The notes under the pieces are model-generated. The model had not been told where the DNA came from, made no database searches, and saw nothing but the letters and a program-made list of their open reading frames with translations. This document shows, in pieces, positions 1-7,980 of a stretch of DNA of 64,000 bases. Origin of the DNA: an uncultured Eubacterium sp. (lineage in GTDB: Bacteria; Bacillota; Clostridia; Lachnospirales; Lachnospiraceae); assembly GCA_934322085.1 (NCBI GenBank), contig CAKRGF010000011.1, positions 1-64,000 on the forward strand, in the 5' to 3' direction. A program made the translations under genes and the position numbers. Numbering within the stretch: position 1 is the first letter of the stretch; each line of letters starts with the position of its first letter.

Positions 1-2
1 AG

Positions 3-392
3 TTATTGACAGGAGTCAAGGCTTATCTTGCGGATGATAAGATTCAAGCAGCAATTGCCGTGGCAGACTGCAAAAAATCCGATTTTGGAAGCAGTGAAGC
101 AAAAGAAATTTACACAACCATTCATACCGTGACGGATGCACAGATTCAAACCCTTTTAAATGAAGGGAAACGTACGGCGTATACGTCTTATGATGGAGCA
201 ATTGCGATTTACCGCAATGTGCTGAAACTGAAACCAAAACATCAGGATGCGATGTACCAGATTGGTTATTGTTATCAGAAAAAGCAGGATAACAAAAAAG
301 CAAAGAAATGGTATCGAAAAGCAATTAAGGTTGACCCAAACAGTGCAATTGCGAATAAGGCAAATAACTATTTGCAGCAAATGGAGCAGTAA
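3..392 (+). CDS. TPR-repeat protein, 3' end only
   Basis: The reading frame is already open at the window edge, so the start lies upstream and only about 129 C-terminal residues are seen. The last 70 residues form a tetratricopeptide pair (YDGAIAIYRNVLKLKPKHQDA followed by a second helix pair with NKKAKKWYRKAIKVDPNS), typical of protein-protein interaction scaffolds. The segment before it is helical and not recognised. A hairpin with a short T-run follows the stop and probably ends this transcript before spoIIAA. The identity of the complete protein cannot be judged from here. Confidence 0.75.
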   Translation, partial: LLTGVKAYLADDKIQAAIAVADCKKSDFGSSEAKEIYTTIHTVTDAQIQTLLNEGKRTAYTSYDGAIAIYRNVLKLKPKHQDAMYQIGYCYQKKQDNKKAKKWYRKAIKVDPNSAIANKANNYLQQMEQ

Positions 393-432
393 GGTACACA
401 AGGATAATAAGAATAAAGAAGAACGAATGAGA

Positions 433-466
433 AGACCTATAGAAGAAAATTTCTATGGGTCTTTTT
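433..466 (+). terminator. Rho-independent terminator after the TPR gene
   Basis: A 12-bp stem (AGACCTATAGAA pairing with TTCTATGGGTCT, one G-T wobble) is followed by TTTTT. It lies between the TPR gene and spoIIAA, only about 30 bp before the spoIIAA start. Any spoIIA promoter therefore has to be upstream of the hairpin or squeezed into the gap. Confidence 0.7.
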
Positions 467-497
467 CGAATGACTAAAAAAGGAAGGAAAGAAAAAA

Positions 498-827
498 ATG
501 GAGCAATTTTCAATGGAGCGAACGGGCTCCCAGCTTGTGTTACACATTTGCGAGGAATTGGATCATCATACAGCAGGACAAATCAGTAAAGTAGTGGATT
601 TACAAATAGAGAAGGGAAATGTCAGAACATTAATATTTGACTTTTCGGGCATAACTTTTATGGACAGCTCAGGAATTGGCATGGTAATGGGAAGACACCG
701 AAAAATGAATTTTTTAGGAGGAAGAACTTTTGTGACCGGAATTGGAGATAATGTTGACCGCATTTTCAGGATGTCGGGACTTTATCGGATTATTCCCAAA
801 TATCAGGAAAGGACGGAAGTTTTATAA
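498..827 (+). CDS. spoIIAA: SpoIIAA, anti-sigma F factor antagonist
   Basis: STAS-domain protein of 109 residues, the normal family length. In the forespore, unphosphorylated SpoIIAA binds the anti-sigma factor SpoIIAB and frees sigma F. The signature MDSSGIG places the phosphorylatable serine at residue 58 (D56-S57-S58), matching the position SpoIIAB phosphorylates in Bacillus. A purine-rich ribosome site (AAAGGAAGG) precedes the ATG. The stop codon overlaps the start of spoIIAB, as expected for translationally coupled partners, and sigF follows, so the assignment rests on both sequence and order. Confidence 0.96.
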   Translation: MEQFSMERTGSQLVLHICEELDHHTAGQISKVVDLQIEKGNVRTLIFDFSGITFMDSSGIGMVMGRHRKMNFLGGRTFVTGIGDNVDRIFRMSGLYRIIPKYQERTEVL

Positions 828-1264
828 TGGAAAAATCGGAGATTATGTTTGAATTTGACAGTAATTCAGAAAATGAAAGTTTGGCGCGGACGGTTGTTGC
901 CGCATTTTTAGCAAGGCTTGACCCGACTTTAGAAGAACTTGGTGATGTCAAGACAGCAGTTTCCGAGGCGGTTACAAATGCCATCATTCATGGGTATGAT
1001 GGCAAACCGGGGAAGGTTAAGATACATAGCTGGATTGAAGAGAATACCATATGGATTGAGGTGGCAGACCAAGGTGTTGGAATTGGTGACGTGAATCGTG
1101 CCATGGAACCGTTGTTTACGACCAGACCGGAAATGGAACGTTCCGGAATGGGATTTGCTTTCATGGAGGCTTTCATGGATGAACTGCATGTGGAGTCACA
1201 GGTGGGTCAGGGAACAACGATTCGCATGAAGAAGAAAATATATAGTTCATTTATTTTGTCATAA
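827..1264 (+). CDS. spoIIAB: SpoIIAB, anti-sigma F factor and serine kinase
   Basis: GHKL/Bergerat-fold kinase of 145 residues. It holds sigma F inactive, or phosphorylates SpoIIAA using ATP. The ATP site is visible as the N-box SEAVTNAIIHGY (about residues 44-55), the G1 box ADQGVGIGD and the G2 region ERSGMGFAFMEAF. It starts on the last base of spoIIAA and ends 12 bp before sigF. The internal ATG giving MFEFDSN is an alternative start; the first ATG is preferred because of the overlap with spoIIAA. Confidence 0.96.
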   Translation: MEKSEIMFEFDSNSENESLARTVVAAFLARLDPTLEELGDVKTAVSEAVTNAIIHGYDGKPGKVKIHSWIEENTIWIEVADQGVGIGDVNRAMEPLFTTRPEMERSGMGFAFMEAFMDELHVESQVGQGTTIRMKKKIYSSFILS

Positions 1265-1276
1265 GGGAGTCTGCCA

Positions 1277-2005
1277 ATGGAAACCATAGAACTGATTAAA
1301 CGTTCACGAGCAGGGGATAAATTGGCAAGAGAACAAGTGATTAAGGCAAATATGCCGTTGGTATACAGTATTGTCAAGCGATTCGCAGGAAGAGGATATG
1401 ATGCCGAAGATTTGAGTCAGATTGGTGCAATTGGTTTGATAAAAGCAGTCGATAATTTCAATGTAAATTTTGAAGTAAAATTTTCTACCTATGCAGTGCC
1501 GGTAATTAGTGGTGAAATCAAGCGTTTTATGCGCGATGATGGAATGGTGAAAGTCAGCCGGACATTAAAGGAAAATGGAATACGGATTAAGCGCGCAGCT
1601 GAAATGTTAGCGATTCAATTGGGGCGTGATGCGACGTTGGAGGAGCTAAGTGCAGCAACAGAATTGGCAAGAGAGGACATTGTAATGGCTCTTGAAGCTG
1701 GCAGTGAGGTGGAGTCTCTACATAAAACGGTCTTTCAAAAAGAAGGAAGCGAAATTCTTCTTATGGACAAAATTCCATCGGGAAAAAATGAATCGGAGCT
1801 TATTGTCAATCAGCTTTTGCTAGAGCAGCTTTTGGGAGAACTTGGAGAGAAAGAGAGAAAGCTTATAGAACTACGGTATTTTGAAGACAAAACTCAAACA
1901 CAGACCGCAAAACTATTGGATATGAGTCAGGTACAGGTCAGTCGTTTGGAAAAGAAAATTATTGGCTCGATGAGGAAACATTTTGTATGTCGCAGTCATG
2001 AATAA
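1277..2005 (+). CDS. sigF: RNA polymerase sigma factor SigF (forespore)
   Basis: Sigma-70 family, 242 residues. Region 2 is clear (AEDLSQIGAIGLIKAVDNF; KFSTYAVPVISGEIKRFMRDD), as are region 3 (VSRTLKENGIRIKRAAEML) and region 4 (LGEKERKLIELRYFEDKTQTQTAKLL then MSQVQVSRLEKKII). Sigma F drives the first forespore regulon after asymmetric division, including sigG. The preceding spoIIAA-spoIIAB genes separate it from the closely related sigma G and sigma B. The ribosome site AAGGGAG sits just before the ATG. Confidence 0.96.
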   Translation: METIELIKRSRAGDKLAREQVIKANMPLVYSIVKRFAGRGYDAEDLSQIGAIGLIKAVDNFNVNFEVKFSTYAVPVISGEIKRFMRDDGMVKVSRTLKENGIRIKRAAEMLAIQLGRDATLEELSAATELAREDIVMALEAGSEVESLHKTVFQKEGSEILLMDKIPSGKNESELIVNQLLLEQLLGELGEKERKLIELRYFEDKTQTQTAKLLDMSQVQVSRLEKKIIGSMRKHFVCRSHE

Positions 2006-2049
2006 AAATATAGAAAATGGCAATGGTAATACCGAAAGGAAGTGTTTGC

Positions 2050-2205
2050 ATGAAAAAAGCAGGTATTTGTACCATTGTCATTCTTGTATTTGCAGCATTA
2101 GCGGTCTGGATTTACCGCTCGGGAAATCACGATGAGAAAACACCGGTACAAGGAAAGGGAACATTGGTGAAGGAGTATAAAGAATGGAAGAGATACTATA
2201 TGTAA
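2050..2205 (+). CDS. Small single-pass membrane protein between sigF and spoVAA
   Basis: 51 residues. The ATG is chosen because GGAAG lies 7 bp upstream; an upstream ATG at 2017 lacks a convincing ribosome site. Residues 5-20 are a hydrophobic segment (AGICTIVILVFAALAV) followed by a charged tail ending EYKEWKRYYM. The last 22 bases overlap the start of spoVAA, which suggests translational coupling. I do not recognise the family. Position and coupling suggest a forespore membrane role, but this is inference. Confidence 0.55.
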   Translation: MKKAGICTIVILVFAALAVWIYRSGNHDEKTPVQGKGTLVKEYKEWKRYYM

Positions 2206-2822
2206 AAATTGAGCAGAATATTCCGGTTGCAAAGCGTCAGATTACATTTCATGATTTGGCAACGCTGCATTGTACCAATAAAAAGATTGTTCAGGAATTA
2301 AATCAAACGGCATTTTATACGCTGCCTGCTCATGGGCCACAAAAAACGATGTTCACGATTGCGAAAGTATATGAGGTGATACATCAGAAATATCCAAATT
2401 TAAAAATTGAAAATTTGGGCGAACGTGATTTTGTTATTGATTATGAGAAGCCGGATGAAAAGGAGAAGCAGAAAAAGTGGGAATATGTAAGGACTATTTT
2501 TGTTTCTTTTATTGTTTTTATGGGAGCAGCTTTTACCATTATGACATTTAACGAGGATGTCAGTGTTGCGGATGTGTTTGATAAAGTATACCGTCTGGTG
2601 CTGGGGCAGGAAAAACAAGGCGGTTCCATCATTGAGATTTGCTATGCCATTGGGCTGCCGGTGGGAATCCTCGTTTTTTATAATCATTTCCGCAGAAAAA
2701 AAATTAAGGATGATCCGACGCCGATTCAGGTTGAAATGCACACGTATGAGGAGCAGGTAAACAAAACGTTGATTGCAGCGGCATCAAGGGAGGGGAAAAC
2801 CATTGACAGTGATTCAGTATAG
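2184..2822 (+). CDS. spoVAA: Stage V sporulation protein AA (SpoVAA)
   Basis: 212 residues. The N-terminal half (about 1-100) is the soluble SpoVAA domain, including the pattern FHDLATLHC. Two membrane segments follow near residues 105-125 and 150-170, with a charged C-terminus. It is a subunit of the SpoVA complex in the inner membrane that moves calcium-dipicolinate into the forespore and releases it at germination. The gene overlaps its neighbour upstream and is followed by spoVAB and spoVAC in the classical order. Confidence 0.9.
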   Translation: MEEILYVKIEQNIPVAKRQITFHDLATLHCTNKKIVQELNQTAFYTLPAHGPQKTMFTIAKVYEVIHQKYPNLKIENLGERDFVIDYEKPDEKEKQKKWEYVRTIFVSFIVFMGAAFTIMTFNEDVSVADVFDKVYRLVLGQEKQGGSIIEICYAIGLPVGILVFYNHFRRKKIKDDPTPIQVEMHTYEEQVNKTLIAAASREGKTIDSDSV

Positions 2823-3216
2823 TGTTCTCATTCTGATTGGTTTAGCAAGCGGTTTCGCGGTGGCATCCGGAATTTTTGCGTTTATTACGATGCTTGGCAT
2901 TATACCGAGACTGGCGGCAAGGACGAAAACGGCAAGCCATGTGGTGTGGTACGAAACAATGATTATAGCGGGCGGTGCATTAGGAAATATTTGGATTGTG
3001 TTTGAAATTCCGGTTCCGTTGACTTCAATCTTTCTAGCAGTTTATGGACTCTTTGCAGGTATATATGTCGGATGTCTGGTAATGGCACTGGCAGAAATGC
3101 TGCGAGTGATTCCAATATTAGTGAACCGTCTGCAAATTAAAGAGGCGTTTAATCTCATTCCGCTTGCAATAGCAATTGGGAAAATAACAGGAACTTTATT
3201 TCAATATTTTTATTAA
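2803..3216 (+). CDS. spoVAB: Stage V sporulation protein AB (SpoVAB)
   Basis: A start at TTG 2803 (LTVIQYSVLILIGLASG) is preferred to the ATG at 2773, because AAGGGAGGGG lies just before the TTG and family members begin directly with the first membrane helix. This gives 137 residues with four predicted membrane segments, typical of SpoVAB. It overlaps the end of spoVAA by 20 bp and is 17 bp from spoVAC. It is a membrane subunit of the dipicolinate channel. Confidence 0.88.
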   Translation: MTVIQYSVLILIGLASGFAVASGIFAFITMLGIIPRLAARTKTASHVVWYETMIIAGGALGNIWIVFEIPVPLTSIFLAVYGLFAGIYVGCLVMALAEMLRVIPILVNRLQIKEAFNLIPLAIAIGKITGTLFQYFY

Positions 3217-3233
3217 GGCCAAAGGAGCAGAAA

Positions 3234-3716
3234 ATGAATCAGGATAATATTGATATTCAAGAGGTTTTGCAGGAAAAGGAGCAGACAAAGAAGGACGAAA
3301 AGTATAATGCCTATGTAAAAAAACATACGCCGAAAAAGAGCTGGTGTATTAATTTGCTGAAGGCATATGCCGTTGGAGGATTTATCTGCGTTGTGGGACA
3401 GGCTTTGTCGAATGCTTATATGAGTCTGGGGATGGAAAAAGAAACAGCGGGATTATATACCACATTATCACTAATTTTTCTCAGTGTGCTGTTTACTGGT
3501 TTGAATTTGTATCAGAAACTTGCAAACTTTGCAGGTGCAGGAACAATTGTACCGATTACCGGATTTGCCAATTCAGTAGCGGCACCCGCAATTGAATTTA
3601 AGGAAGAAGGATGGGTGTTTGGAGTCGGGTGTAAAATTTTTACGATTGCCGGACCAGTTATTTTGTATGGAGTGTTTTGCAGTTGGGTGCTTGGTGTGAT
3701 ATACTGGGTGTGGTAA
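3234..3716 (+). CDS. spoVAC: Stage V sporulation protein AC (SpoVAC)
   Basis: 160 residues, a hydrophobic core after a charged N-terminus. The conserved stretches KAYAVGGFICVVGQAL, PITGFANSVAAPAIEFKEEG and VFGVGCKIFTIAGPVI are diagnostic of SpoVAC. In Bacillus SpoVAC behaves as a mechanosensitive dipicolinate channel. A Shine-Dalgarno AAAGGAG precedes the ATG. In most Clostridia spoVAD follows at once. Here it is 5.3 kb further on, after an inserted block. Confidence 0.94.
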   Translation: MNQDNIDIQEVLQEKEQTKKDEKYNAYVKKHTPKKSWCINLLKAYAVGGFICVVGQALSNAYMSLGMEKETAGLYTTLSLIFLSVLFTGLNLYQKLANFAGAGTIVPITGFANSVAAPAIEFKEEGWVFGVGCKIFTIAGPVILYGVFCSWVLGVIYWVW

Positions 3717-3813
3717 CCGATACACAAAGATAACAAAACAATCTTTTTTGCATATTAATAAATAATGAAAGATGTGCAGAAATGGATTGTTGTCAGAAAA
3801 AAGGGGGTAATCG

Positions 3814-4587
3814 ATGATTTTTTCAGGATTAATGATTCCTTTTCTGGGAACAACATTGGGAGCAGGCATGGTATTTTTCATGAAGGGGAGCATGAATCAA
3901 AAGCTGGAGAAAGTTCTTTTGGGGTTTGCTGCCGGAGTTATGATTGCAGCTTCTGTGTGGTCGCTTCTCATACCTTCAATCGAGATGACAGAACAGGAAG
4001 GTGGCATTGCGTGGATTCCTGCGTGCGTTGGTTTTTTGCTTGGAATGTTGTTTTTACTATTGTTAGATAGTGTGATTCCGCATCTTCATTTGGATAGTGA
4101 CAAGCCGGAGGGACCGAAAACCAAAATTGGAAAGTCAGCGATGCTTGTGCTGGCGGTGACGCTGCATAATATTCCGGAAGGAATGGCAGTAGGTGTCACT
4201 TTTGCAGGAGTGTTAATTGACAATACAGGGATTACACTTTCGGGTGCGTTTGCGCTGGCCCTTGGAATTGCGATTCAAAATTTTCCGGAAGGGGCGATTA
4301 TCTCAATGCCTCTTTGCAGTCTTGGAGTGTCGAAAAAGAGGGCTTTCCTATATGGTGTGCTGTCTGGTCTTGTTGAACCGGTGGGAGCTATGCTGACAAT
4401 TTTGCTCACGGGTATTATTGTTCCATTTCTTCCCTACTTTTTGTCGTTTGCGGCAGGAGCAATGATTTATGTTGTGGTTGAAGAGTTGATCCCGGAGTCG
4501 CAAATGGGAGAGCATACCAATATAGCAACCATAGGTGTGGCGGTAGGTTTTACACTGATGATGGTTCTTGATGTGGCACTCGGGTAG
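3814..4587 (+). CDS. ZIP-family metal transporter
   Basis: 257 residues with about eight membrane segments. The two metal-binding helices carry LHNIPEGMAVG (helix IV) and IQNFPEGAIISMP (helix V), the signature of ZIP carriers that bring zinc or related divalent metals into the cytosol. A short histidine-bearing loop (PHLHLDSDK) lies before helix IV, as in the ZupT group. AAAAGGGGG precedes the ATG. It is the first gene of the block that separates spoVAC from spoVAD. Metal specificity cannot be read from sequence alone. Confidence 0.92.
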   Translation: MIFSGLMIPFLGTTLGAGMVFFMKGSMNQKLEKVLLGFAAGVMIAASVWSLLIPSIEMTEQEGGIAWIPACVGFLLGMLFLLLLDSVIPHLHLDSDKPEGPKTKIGKSAMLVLAVTLHNIPEGMAVGVTFAGVLIDNTGITLSGAFALALGIAIQNFPEGAIISMPLCSLGVSKKRAFLYGVLSGLVEPVGAMLTILLTGIIVPFLPYFLSFAAGAMIYVVVEELIPESQMGEHTNIATIGVAVGFTLMMVLDVALG

Positions 4588-4623
4588 TAAAATAAATACG
4601 ATAAAACGGAATATAAAGTGCAG

Positions 4624-4651
4624 TTACAAAGAGAAAACACATTGATAAAAT
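4624..4651 (+). promoter_or_regulatory. Possible sigma-A promoter for the XRE/two-component genes
   Basis: TTACAA (4624-4629), a 16-bp spacer and TAAAAT (4646-4651) lie 35 bp before the TTG start of the XRE gene. The hexamers are fair rather than strong, and the call rests on position and spacing. Confidence 0.35.
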
Positions 4652-4685
4652 ATAGAAAAAAGAAGGTAGAAGGTGGTGTTTTCTT

Positions 4686-5009
4686 TTGAGAGAGAGCTTT
4701 TCTAAAAAAGCTGTTGGTCAAAGACTGAAAGGATTCCGTTTATCTCTGCATATGACACAAAAACAATTTGCAGAGGAGATGAATTGGGATGTGAATACAT
4801 ATCGCAAAATTGAGACGGGATGCTCGTTACTGACTTCGGATAAAGCGCAAATGTTGTATGATAAATTCGAGATTGATATCACCTATCTTTTGACAGGAGA
4901 TAAGCCGGATTTGGATAATGGTTTACGACAACTTTGGCTTACGGCGAGTCGTAAAGAGAAAAAACTGATACTTACCAGGCTCGTTTCTTATATTGAGGAA
5001 ATGTTGTAA
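4686..5009 (+). CDS. XRE-family transcriptional regulator of the Agr-like block
   Basis: 107 residues from a TTG start (AGAAGGTGG upstream). Residues 8-65 form a helix-turn-helix domain (VGQRLKGFRLSLHMTQKQFAEEM, then NTYRKIETG and ITYLLTG), followed by a short C-terminal helix. It sits 18 bp before the LytTR response regulator and is probably co-transcribed with it. It is less like the two downstream XRE proteins than they are like each other. Its target is unknown; control of the adjacent signalling genes is the simplest guess. Confidence 0.8.
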   Translation: MRESFSKKAVGQRLKGFRLSLHMTQKQFAEEMNWDVNTYRKIETGCSLLTSDKAQMLYDKFEIDITYLLTGDKPDLDNGLRQLWLTASRKEKKLILTRLVSYIEEML

Positions 5010-5027
5010 GTTGTAGGAGAATATACG

Positions 5028-5771
5028 ATGCGAAAAAAGGTACTTATTTTGGAAGATATGGATACCACAAGAGCTGCACTAAAGAGGATTGTGGAATCAT
5101 GTGACGATGCGATTACGGTTTATGCATTTTCTGAGGTGGGACCTGCTCTTGCTTGTATCATGGAAAATCATATTGATTTGTTCTTCGTTGATATTATTTT
5201 GAAGCCACAAGTTACAAATGATTTTTCAGGCATAAAGTTTGCTGAGTATGTAAGACAGCAGGAAGAGTATTTTGGTGTGGATATTATTTTTGTAACCAGT
5301 CTGATTGGGCTGGAAGCAGAATTATTACGAAAGATACATTGCTATGATTACATAGAAAAACCGATTCAGGAAAGTCGTGTCCGTAAGGTCGTCATGCAGG
5401 CATTTCGCAAAATGCAGAGTACAGTTTTAGATGATGCTGTTTGTTTTGTTCGAAAAGATAAAGTTTCTTACGCTGTTCATGAAAAAGATATTATTATGCT
5501 TTCAAGTAGACATAAGAAATTGTATATTGTAAAAACAGATGATGAACTGGAAATTCCAAATCTATCCTTAAATAATTTTATGAAACAAATAAAAACACAA
5601 AAATTTTTAGTTCCTACAAAAGGAATTGCGGTGAACTATGCGTATTTAGAGTATGTAGATCCTGTAAACCGCTACGTGAAACTGCGTGGGAGGGAGGAAC
5701 TGATAGAAATTGGTACTAGGATGAAAAGACAGTTTTTGGATGAGATTGAAGAATTGCAAAGGATGAGATGA
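5028..5771 (+). CDS. LytTR-family response regulator (AgrA-like)
   Basis: 247 residues. The receiver domain (about 1-125) has acidic residues ED (9-10), phospho-acceptor D55 in FFVDIIL and K111 in YIEKP. The LytTR DNA-binding domain spans about 140-240 (DIIMLSSRHKKLYIV, NFMKQIKTQKFLVPTKGIAVNYAYLEYV). Such regulators bind paired direct repeats and activate agr-type promoters when phosphorylated. The stop overlaps the start of the kinase gene by 4 bp, so the two form a pair. The likely target is the promoter ahead of agrB, and perhaps that of the orphan agrD copy. Confidence 0.92.
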   Translation: MRKKVLILEDMDTTRAALKRIVESCDDAITVYAFSEVGPALACIMENHIDLFFVDIILKPQVTNDFSGIKFAEYVRQQEEYFGVDIIFVTSLIGLEAELLRKIHCYDYIEKPIQESRVRKVVMQAFRKMQSTVLDDAVCFVRKDKVSYAVHEKDIIMLSSRHKKLYIVKTDDELEIPNLSLNNFMKQIKTQKFLVPTKGIAVNYAYLEYVDPVNRYVKLRGREELIEIGTRMKRQFLDEIEELQRMR

Positions 5772-7021
5772 TGAATTGGCTTTGGATTTGTATTACCTTA
5801 ATGGAGTGGGTTGCTATGGTATTGATTGTGAGAGCTTTAGGAAATGAAAACAATCACATAGAACCGCGCAAGACGGTTGTTTATTTTCTGGCGAATCTGG
5901 CATATTATGCTGTGCTTTGGTATTTTTCACTGCCACAGGTATTTACTGTCATTGGATATGTTTTATTATATGGTTATATTTGCTGGTGTTATCAGGAACG
6001 GGCACTAAAGAGTTTTGCAATGTGTATTATTGGACTAATAATTCTTGGAGTCTTAGAATTATTATTATCGCAGGGATTATATTTTGTTATTCCATCGGAT
6101 ATGCCACGTGGTGTGCTGGAGGTGATTTCTTCGGCTCTATTGGTGGAAATATGTGCATTATTAAAATGGGCAAAGTTAAACAGGCTTATGAGAGTGTTTG
6201 AGCGGTGGGATGTTTCGTATATTATAGTGGCGATACTAAGTTTAATGATTTTTGCTCCTTTAGTTTTATTTAAAATTCTTCAAAAGTTAAACGTAACAGA
6301 TAATATTTATATTGCAATATGTATTGTGGTTATGTGGATATTAGTTTCTAAAATACAAAAGAGCAAAATTGAAAATCAGATGAGAAAGAAATATTTAGAT
6401 AGTTTTACGGAAATTATTTCTCAGATACGAAGGAGACAACATAAAGTAAAGAATCAGTTTGCAACCGCATTTGGAATGTATCGTTTATATGATACATACG
6501 ATGAACTGGTAGCAAAACAAAAAGAGTTTTTGGGACGGGTATGGGAGTATGAACTGCCAACAGATGCAATTGTTTTGGAGGAGCCGGCAGTTGTGGCACT
6601 GTTATATGAAAAAATTAATGAAGCAATTGAAAAGGGAATTCAGGTGCAGACTATTTTTTCGTGCAGTATGCGGCACAAAAGTATTTCAGATATAATATGG
6701 GTTCAGATTTTAGGAACACTGCTTGATAATGCAATTGAGGCACAAGAGGATTTTGAGGGTGATAAAAAGATGTGGATTGAAATTCAGGAGTCAAAAGATA
6801 TTTCCGGAAAAATCTCTGTGTATATTGCGAATGCCTGCAAAAAGAAAAGCCAACATGAATTGGAGCATCTGTTTGAACTTGGATATAGTACAAAGGGAGA
6901 AGGGAGAGGCGTTGGGCTTTATGATGTAAAAATGCTTGTACATAAAAATAAAGGAGAAATCATTGTTCAAAATGGACAAAAAGAAGGTGTTGACTGTTTT
7001 GAAATGTGGATTATTATTTAG
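5768..7021 (+). CDS. AgrC-like sensor histidine kinase
   Basis: 417 residues. About six membrane segments fill residues 1-195, the sensor part that in AgrC proteins binds a cyclic peptide. A dimerisation helix with the phospho-acceptor region RRRQHKVKNQF (H225) follows, then a GHKL ATPase domain with N-box TLLDNAIEAQ and G-box GEGRGVGLYDV. Together with agrB and two AgrD-like peptides next to it on the other strand, the role as receptor for an autoinducing peptide is well supported. Which of the two peptides it senses is not evident. Confidence 0.9.
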   Translation: MMNWLWICITLMEWVAMVLIVRALGNENNHIEPRKTVVYFLANLAYYAVLWYFSLPQVFTVIGYVLLYGYICWCYQERALKSFAMCIIGLIILGVLELLLSQGLYFVIPSDMPRGVLEVISSALLVEICALLKWAKLNRLMRVFERWDVSYIIVAILSLMIFAPLVLFKILQKLNVTDNIYIAICIVVMWILVSKIQKSKIENQMRKKYLDSFTEIISQIRRRQHKVKNQFATAFGMYRLYDTYDELVAKQKEFLGRVWEYELPTDAIVLEEPAVVALLYEKINEAIEKGIQVQTIFSCSMRHKSISDIIWVQILGTLLDNAIEAQEDFEGDKKMWIEIQESKDISGKISVYIANACKKKSQHELEHLFELGYSTKGEGRGVGLYDVKMLVHKNKGEIIVQNGQKEGVDCFEMWIII

Positions 7022-7030
7022 AAAAAATAA

Positions 7031-7061
7031 GCTGCAAATCGTTGGATTTGCAGCCTTTTTT
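7031..7061. terminator. Bidirectional terminator between kinase and agrD
   Basis: A perfect 10-bp stem (GCTGCAAATC, loop GTTG, GATTTGCAGC) has a T-run on the plus-strand side and, read from the other strand, TTATTTTTTC. It can end both the kinase transcript and the convergent agrBD transcript. Confidence 0.85.
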
Positions 7062-7062
7062 A

Positions 7063-7188
7063 TTAGTCTTCTTTGAATTCAGGTTCGCCAAAAAACATTA
7101 AGCATGGTCCGTGATAGTAGATAATACAGCCAAGAGCGATGCACAAAGAACTAAATTTGTACATAAAAGATTTGTTAAACTTTTTCAT
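7063..7188 (-). CDS. agrD: AgrD-like cyclic autoinducer peptide precursor (copy 1)
   Basis: 41 residues. The ribosome site GGAAAGGAG precedes the ATG, which lies inside the end of agrB (14-bp overlap), the normal agrBD arrangement. The N-terminal leader (MKKFNKSFMYKFSS then LCIALGCIIYYHG) is amphipathic. The core is PCLMFF followed by the acidic tail GEPEFKED, which matches the AgrD plan of Cys plus four residues and then a conserved proline/acid tail. The predicted thiolactone ring is C-L-M-F-F, similar in kind to the CFMFV ring of Listeria. Ring and tail limits are inferred from family members. Confidence 0.88.
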   Translation of the reverse strand: MKKFNKSFMYKFSSLCIALGCIIYYHGPCLMFFGEPEFKED

Positions 7189-7750
7189 AAATATCTCCTT
7201 TCCGTGTCAGTTTGGCACAAATTAATTGTATAATTTGTAAAATGATGCTCCAAAAAACGATAGAACGATGGGGCACATTTTGCAAGGCAAAATAAAGAAC
7301 GGTATAAATGGCAAGAATCAACGAAGATAAAACTCTCATTTTATCATAACGTATTTTTGTCATTGCCTTTCTTTTTGCGGAAGGAACAGGTCCGATAATA
7401 AAGAGAAGTAAATTACTCAAAATAAATAATCCGACTTGGATATAAAAAGGGAGCGTAAAGTTTTCTCCCAGGAACAATATAACAGCAAAAAATGCAAAGC
7501 TGAATAAAAAACAACTCCAATAATGTTTCAGATGAATCCCGCCTGAAATCCAGCGAAATGGCAGTAACGCAATCATACAAACAACAAATTCAGATAATTT
7601 TCCTATTGCAGTAAAGAAAGTAAAAAAGAAAATTAGTTTTGAAAATTCGTAGGCAAATACCTTTAAGGTATAGTCCATTTTCGCCATTTCCAGGTCTGTA
7701 AAGTTGTATGAGCTTTGAATTTGCTCTAATGACTTGTCGTAGACGCTCAT
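7175..7750 (-). CDS. agrB: AgrB-like peptide maturase and exporter
   Basis: 191 residues with about five or six membrane segments. The catalytic pair is visible in RWISGGIHLKHYWSC: H73 and C80, seven residues apart as in Staphylococcus AgrB. This cysteine endopeptidase removes the AgrD tail and helps form the thiolactone. AAAGGAGG precedes the ATG. The gene reads towards the kinase and overlaps agrD. It is the only agrB in the window, so it is the likely processor of both AgrD-like peptides. Confidence 0.94.
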   Translation of the reverse strand: MSVYDKSLEQIQSSYNFTDLEMAKMDYTLKVFAYEFSKLIFFFTFFTAIGKLSEFVVCMIALLPFRWISGGIHLKHYWSCFLFSFAFFAVILFLGENFTLPFYIQVGLFILSNLLLFIIGPVPSAKRKAMTKIRYDKMRVLSSLILAIYTVLYFALQNVPHRSIVFWSIILQIIQLICAKLTRKGDIYEKV

Positions 7751-7772
7751 GCTGTTCCCTCCTTTAGAAGTT

Positions 7773-7843
7773 AGTATAGAAAAGCCTCCAGGAAGATAGG
7801 GAAAATATGCGTAAGCGTAAATGTTTCGCGGAATGAAAGCATA
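7773..7843 (-). promoter_or_regulatory. agrB promoter with LytTR-like direct repeats
   Basis: On the minus strand, two similar boxes, TATGCTTTC (7843-7835) and TACGCTTAC (7819-7811), lie 24 bp apart. A -10 hexamer TATACT (7778-7773) follows with no consensus -35, as in activator-dependent promoters. The proximal box resembles ACCACTTAC of the LytTR operator near 34.8 kb (shared C-CTTAC). A nearly matching copy lies upstream of the second agrD. The 24-bp spacing is wider than the usual 21-22 bp of LytTR sites, so the regulator assignment is tentative. Confidence 0.5.
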
Positions 7844-7980
7844 AAAAGACTGGAAATAAGTAAAAAAAATGCTTTTATGCTTAAAAACGAATACCTTATG
7901 AAAAAATTAATTCTTTTTTTATGATTAGGTGATAAAATATTTAATCTCCAAAAAAGATTTAGTAAAAGGAGTGATACGCA

